Shown here: positions 60,805 to 64,000 of the stretch, one piece after another | Layout: every line of letters starts with the position of its first letter | Numbering within the stretch: the stretch's first letter is position 1 | NCBI GenBank assembly: GCA_964549915.1 | Contig: CAZJWX010000015.1 | Coordinates: forward strand, 1 to 64,000 | DNA length: 64,000 bases | Direction of reading: 5' to 3' | From: JAUZRW01 sp964549915 | GTDB lineage: Bacteria > Chloroflexota > Anaerolineae > Aggregatilineales > Phototrophicaceae | Position numbers and translations under genes: made by a program | The notes under the pieces: model-generated | The model's database searches: none | Told to the model about the DNA's origin: nothing | Seen by the model: the letters and a program-made list of their open reading frames with translations, nothing else

Positions 60805-60961
60805 GCGCTTCCTCAGCGATGGCTGTACGCAGGTAGGTTCTCGTGTATGCTAGGTTGTGACGGTACGCTGAAGGAGCAGCCGTTCTGTGTTGGGAATGGT
60901 TGTTTTTCCGTATCTCGAAACCGAACGACAAACGGAATGATGACACAAAGGAAGCGATCCA

Positions 60962-62134
60962 ATGCGCAAATTCACCTGGGCGCTGCTGCCCGTTCTGCTG
61001 CTGAGCCTGCTGAGCCTCGGCCTGTTCAATCCCAATCCCGCACAGGCCATCGAAGAAGTCACCCCGACTCCCGTACCGGAAGAGACCACGCCAGAAGAAA
61101 CTGCACCCGAAGATTTCGACGCGCAGGCGCTGCTGGAAGGAGCCAGCCAGGACTTGAGCGAGGGCAACTGGCGTGCTGCCATCAGCAAGATGGATGAACT
61201 GCTGGCGGTGGAGAGCGACAACGTGCAGGGCTACCTGTTTCGCGGCGTCGCCTATGCCCGGCTGGGGCGCTTTGAGCAAGCCATTGATGACCTGACATCG
61301 GCGATTGACCTCGCGCCCTACGACTGGGAACTCTACATCCTGCGTGGCGATGTGTACGGGCAATTGGGCGACAATACCGGGGCGCTGCTGGATTACGAGC
61401 AGTCGATTGAGATTTACCCCTTCAACCAGGCTGCTTTCGGGCGTCGTGCCGATCTCTTCTTCCAGCTTGGCGATACCGAGGCCGGCAACGTCGATGATCT
61501 GATCGCACGCGGGCTGGAAGCCTTCAGCTTCGGCGATATGGAAGCGGCAGAAGCCTTTTTGCAGGAAGCGATTGATACGGGCGGGGACATCCCGGCGGTT
61601 GCCTACGCTCATCTGATTCGCGGCCTGGTCGCGCTCGATCGCGGGAATTATGTAGAAGCAATCGTGGCCTACGACAGCGCCGAAGAGATCAACCCCTTCC
61701 TGCATATGATCTTCCTGGGGCGCGGCATCGCCTTCCGCGAGAGCGGCGATCTGCTGGCAGCGGGGCAAGATTTCTACGAGCGCATCAATATGTTGGGCGA
61801 GGACTTCCGCGATGAGCAGGCCGCCATCGGCGACACGCTCGAACTGGAGATGGCCTACCGCCGCGTCTACCGCATCACGTTCGAGGGCGAACTGGGCCAG
61901 GTTGTGACGCTGACCGCCCGCGACAGCCAGGAGAGCATCGTCGATCCGTTGATTGCCCTGGTGGGGCCGGATGGTGAGCCAATCGCCGGAGATGATGATT
62001 TCGGCGGCGAACTGGATTCGCAAATCGCCGATTTTGAACTGCCCGCCAATGGCACCTATACGCTGCTGCTGGGCCACGCAGAAGGCGGTTACGACTTCGG
62101 CTTCGAAGGCATCGTCACGGTCACGATTGAATAA
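60962..62134 (+). CDS. Exported TPR protein with C-terminal PPC domain
   Basis: A 390-residue exported protein. Signal peptide RKFTWALLPVLLLSLLSLGL, cleavage near AQAI. After a Pro/Thr/Glu stretch come TPR repeats at about residues 45-270 (RAAISKMDELLAVESDNVQG, GRFEQAIDDLTSAIDLAPYD, GDNTGALLDYEQSIEIYPFN). The last 100 residues are a bacterial pre-peptidase C-terminal (PPC) domain (YRITFEGELGQVVTLTARDS, DPLIALVGPDGEPIAGDDDF), a jelly-roll often ending exported proteins. There is no protease domain. ATG 60962, after a 157-bp gap. Likely a surface scaffold protein. Confidence 0.88.
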   Translation: MRKFTWALLPVLLLSLLSLGLFNPNPAQAIEEVTPTPVPEETTPEETAPEDFDAQALLEGASQDLSEGNWRAAISKMDELLAVESDNVQGYLFRGVAYARLGRFEQAIDDLTSAIDLAPYDWELYILRGDVYGQLGDNTGALLDYEQSIEIYPFNQAAFGRRADLFFQLGDTEAGNVDDLIARGLEAFSFGDMEAAEAFLQEAIDTGGDIPAVAYAHLIRGLVALDRGNYVEAIVAYDSAEEINPFLHMIFLGRGIAFRESGDLLAAGQDFYERINMLGEDFRDEQAAIGDTLELEMAYRRVYRITFEGELGQVVTLTARDSQESIVDPLIALVGPDGEPIAGDDDFGGELDSQIADFELPANGTYTLLLGHAEGGYDFGFEGIVTVTIE

Positions 62135-62242
62135 CACCAGAACTCCTCCTGATCCCATGATCGCGTTACGAGGGAGGACAAGCGCCCCTCGCCCGCAGTG
62201 GCGGCGTATCGGGAGGAGTTTCCCACAACGGACTGCGCATCC

Positions 62243-64000
62243 ATGAAAATTGCCATGTTCTCCATGACGCCGCTCTTCGCCGAAAAATCGATGGGCGGCG
62301 CACAGAAGCAGTTGAAAAAGGTCGCGCTGCATCTGGCGCAGCAGGGGCACGAGGTCACCATCCTCTGCACCCGCCGCAGCGATGCCATGCAGCCGTTTCG
62401 CTGGCATGAGAACCTGCTGGTGCAGCCGACGTTTCGCTTCAAGCAGCCCTTCCCCGAACCCTATGCCACACCGCCCTACAACATCGCCGCTGCGATTCAG
62501 GACATGGGCGATCTGTTGGCGCAGTCGGATGTCTTCTACAGCCATGATGGCGGGCTGATCTTCCCGTATGTCTACCAGGATATCCCGGCAGTGGTCTCGC
62601 TGCGCAGCATTCTCTTCAGTGAGACGTTGCAATCCGGTTTTCTGTTCCAGGGCGATGCGCTGATCCTGCCATCGCGGCATACGGCGAACGTCTGGCAGCA
62701 CACAGCAGGGCGCTTCTTCCCCGGCTGGGAGGAGCGCGTACACGTCATTCACAACGGCCTGGATTTTGATGTCTATCAGCCGACACCGCCGCAACGCATC
62801 CTGGAGATGATCCCGGTGGATCCGGCGCAGCATCGCATCGTCCTCTATCCACACCGTCCAGAAGCGCCTAAAGGCATCTTGCAGACCATTGCCGTCGCTG
62901 ACCTGCTGGTGAACCGTTACGGCATGGATGATCTGCGCGTGCTGGTGCCGCAATGGATCGACACCGGACTCTCGGCAGATGTGCGCCAGTTTTACAATGA
63001 TCTGGAAGCCGACATCGCGCGGCGCGGGCTGGCCGAACATTTCGTCTTTCACGGCTGGGTAGGCGATGATCTGATGCCGGAATACCTCAGCCTGGGGGAT
63101 GTGACCTTCGCGCTGGGGAGCTACGTAGAGACCTTCGGCAACGTGCCCTACGAGTCGCTGGCCTGCGGCACACCCGTGATCGCTGCTCGCGTCGGCCCCT
63201 ATCGCCAGATGCTGCCGCCGTCTCTGCTGGTTGATTACGACGACATCGAAGCCGCCGCTGCCCGCGCAGCGCAGATTTTGCAGGCTGGCGAGGGCGTCCC
63301 GGCGCAAATCGCCGAGTGGCTGCACGACAATTTCCAGCAGTCCGCTATGGTCGCGGCCTATGCCGATGTCATCCTCAATGCGCAGAAGCTGCCGCCGCTG
63401 CGCTACGAGCACGATATGATGCTCACGCCATACCAGATTGCGCCCTGGTGTGGCATCAGCGAGCGCGGCGTGTACCACGATTTCCGCGCCGAATACAACA
63501 ACCAGCACAACCTGATCCACCCGGAACGCGCTTTCACCGAGCAGAAGCAGCGCTGGCTGGAAGAGGGCTATCTGGTTCCTGTGCAACCCGACGCCATGCG
63601 CCATGAGGTTTACCTGAGCCTCGGCTCCAACCAGGACGCGGAACACAACATCGTCATGGGCTTTCGCCTGCTGTGGGAGGTCGGCATGCCCGTCTACTGG
63701 TCTGCGGTCTACGAGAGCGCTGCCGCCGGTGGCAAAGATGCGCCACCCTACCTGAATGCCGTCGTCGGAATCCAGACGCCGCACAGCCTGGGTGAACTGA
63801 AGCGCCTGCTGCGCCGCCTGGAAGAGCGGCTCGGTCGGCGGAAGGGTGAGGATGCCGTGCCCATTGACTACGACATCCTCTTCACCGCAGAGGGCGCAGC
63901 CGAATACGAGGTCGCTGGTAAAACCTACACACTGCCACACCCGGACATCCTCGAGCGGGCGTATGTGGCGCTGCCGTTAACTCAGATTGCGTCCGCCTGG
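62243..64000 (+). CDS. Fusion of a GT4 glycosyltransferase and an HPPK (FolK)-like domain, 3' end outside the window
   Basis: An open frame of 586 codons with no stop up to the window end. Residues 1-385 or so are a GT-B glycosyltransferase (GT4): IAMFSMTPLF with GGAQKQL, HVIHNGLDFDVYQP, LYPHRPEAPKG, and the E-x7-E motif E296-TFGNVPY-E304 followed by SLACGTPVIA. A linker of about 70 residues follows. From H454 the sequence is HPPK-like: VYLSLGSNQDAEHN, SAVYES, YLNAVVG (N505), LRRLEERLGRR, IDYDILF with metal-binding D542 and D544, LPHPDILERAYVALPL. The Arg before the DxD (as in GPRxxD of FolK) is missing. I checked every codon from 62243 to 64000 and found no stop or frame change. Confidence 0.9.
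   Translation, partial: MKIAMFSMTPLFAEKSMGGAQKQLKKVALHLAQQGHEVTILCTRRSDAMQPFRWHENLLVQPTFRFKQPFPEPYATPPYNIAAAIQDMGDLLAQSDVFYSHDGGLIFPYVYQDIPAVVSLRSILFSETLQSGFLFQGDALILPSRHTANVWQHTAGRFFPGWEERVHVIHNGLDFDVYQPTPPQRILEMIPVDPAQHRIVLYPHRPEAPKGILQTIAVADLLVNRYGMDDLRVLVPQWIDTGLSADVRQFYNDLEADIARRGLAEHFVFHGWVGDDLMPEYLSLGDVTFALGSYVETFGNVPYESLACGTPVIAARVGPYRQMLPPSLLVDYDDIEAAAARAAQILQAGEGVPAQIAEWLHDNFQQSAMVAAYADVILNAQKLPPLRYEHDMMLTPYQIAPWCGISERGVYHDFRAEYNNQHNLIHPERAFTEQKQRWLEEGYLVPVQPDAMRHEVYLSLGSNQDAEHNIVMGFRLLWEVGMPVYWSAVYESAAAGGKDAPPYLNAVVGIQTPHSLGELKRLLRRLEERLGRRKGEDAVPIDYDILFTAEGAAEYEVAGKTYTLPHPDILERAYVALPLTQIASAW

Noticed and set aside
60782..63940. Minus-strand frame of 1052 codons
   Set aside because: It runs across two plus-strand genes and their gaps. 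The plus strand has clear TPR, PPC, GT4 and HPPK features, so this is a GC-driven shadow.

Overview
The window is 64 kb of gene-dense, GC-rich bacterial chromosome. The gene content fits a member of the Chloroflexota, most likely Anaerolineae-like. This is inferred from a riboflavin RibXY-type ABC importer under an FMN riboswitch (a pairing described from Chloroflexus relatives), many secreted proteins with Thr/Pro-rich linkers, a Ser/Thr kinase with a TolB-like propeller, and a xanthorhodopsin-like pump. No rRNA, tRNA, CRISPR array, phage or complete insertion sequence was seen.

Layout. 1-7.2 kb: a stand-alone receiver protein, an EEP-family hydrolase, an NAD-dependent epimerase, and a TadE-type pilin pair in which the second protein carries about 26 calcium-binding thrombospondin type 3 repeats. 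7.4-9.5 kb: a ferredoxin, a green-tuned proton-pumping rhodopsin with palindromes in front of it, and a Uma2 gene cut by an amber codon. 9.6-14.3 kb: ilvD, then TPR and receiver genes. 14.4-20.9 kb: a MaoC hydratase behind a CRP-type palindrome, then a complete branched-chain amino acid or amide importer (SBP, livG, livF, livH, livM) closed by a terminator. 21-24.4 kb: an Lgt-like protein, a STAS-like protein, and a GAF-PAS histidine kinase coupled to a small zinc-ribbon protein. 24.3-27.6 kb: the FMN-riboswitch riboflavin importer on the minus strand. 27.6-36.3 kb: glycosyltransferases and LysM/SdrD-like surface proteins. 36.4-42.7 kb: recF, secreted and pentapeptide-repeat proteins, a uracil-DNA glycosylase and a membrane TIR protein. 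42.8-50.1 kb: a CAP-domain protein, a Ser/Thr kinase, an SH3-like protein, and a DUF4062-TPR protein of mosaic base composition. 50.1-56.3 kb: a radical SAM DNA-repair-like protein, PlsC, a VOC protein, a double CDGSH protein, rny and recX. 56.9-64 kb: a sulfotransferase-like protein, a parvulin lipoprotein, a paralogous pair of anchored proteins, a TPR-PPC protein, and a glycosyltransferase fused in frame to an HPPK (FolK)-like domain, cut by the window end.

How the parts relate. Much of the coding capacity serves the cell surface (TadE proteins, LysM, SdrD-like, CAP, PPC and SH3 modules, glycosyltransferases) and nutrient uptake (Liv and Rib importers). The rhodopsin supplies light-driven proton motive force, but no retinal or carotenoid genes lie nearby. 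The most unusual items are the GT4-HPPK fusion, the FMN riboswitch whose terminator abuts the ribX start codon, the CRP-like operator before maoC, the palindromes before the rhodopsin gene, a three-copy 94-bp interspersed repeat, and the amber-interrupted Uma2 gene.
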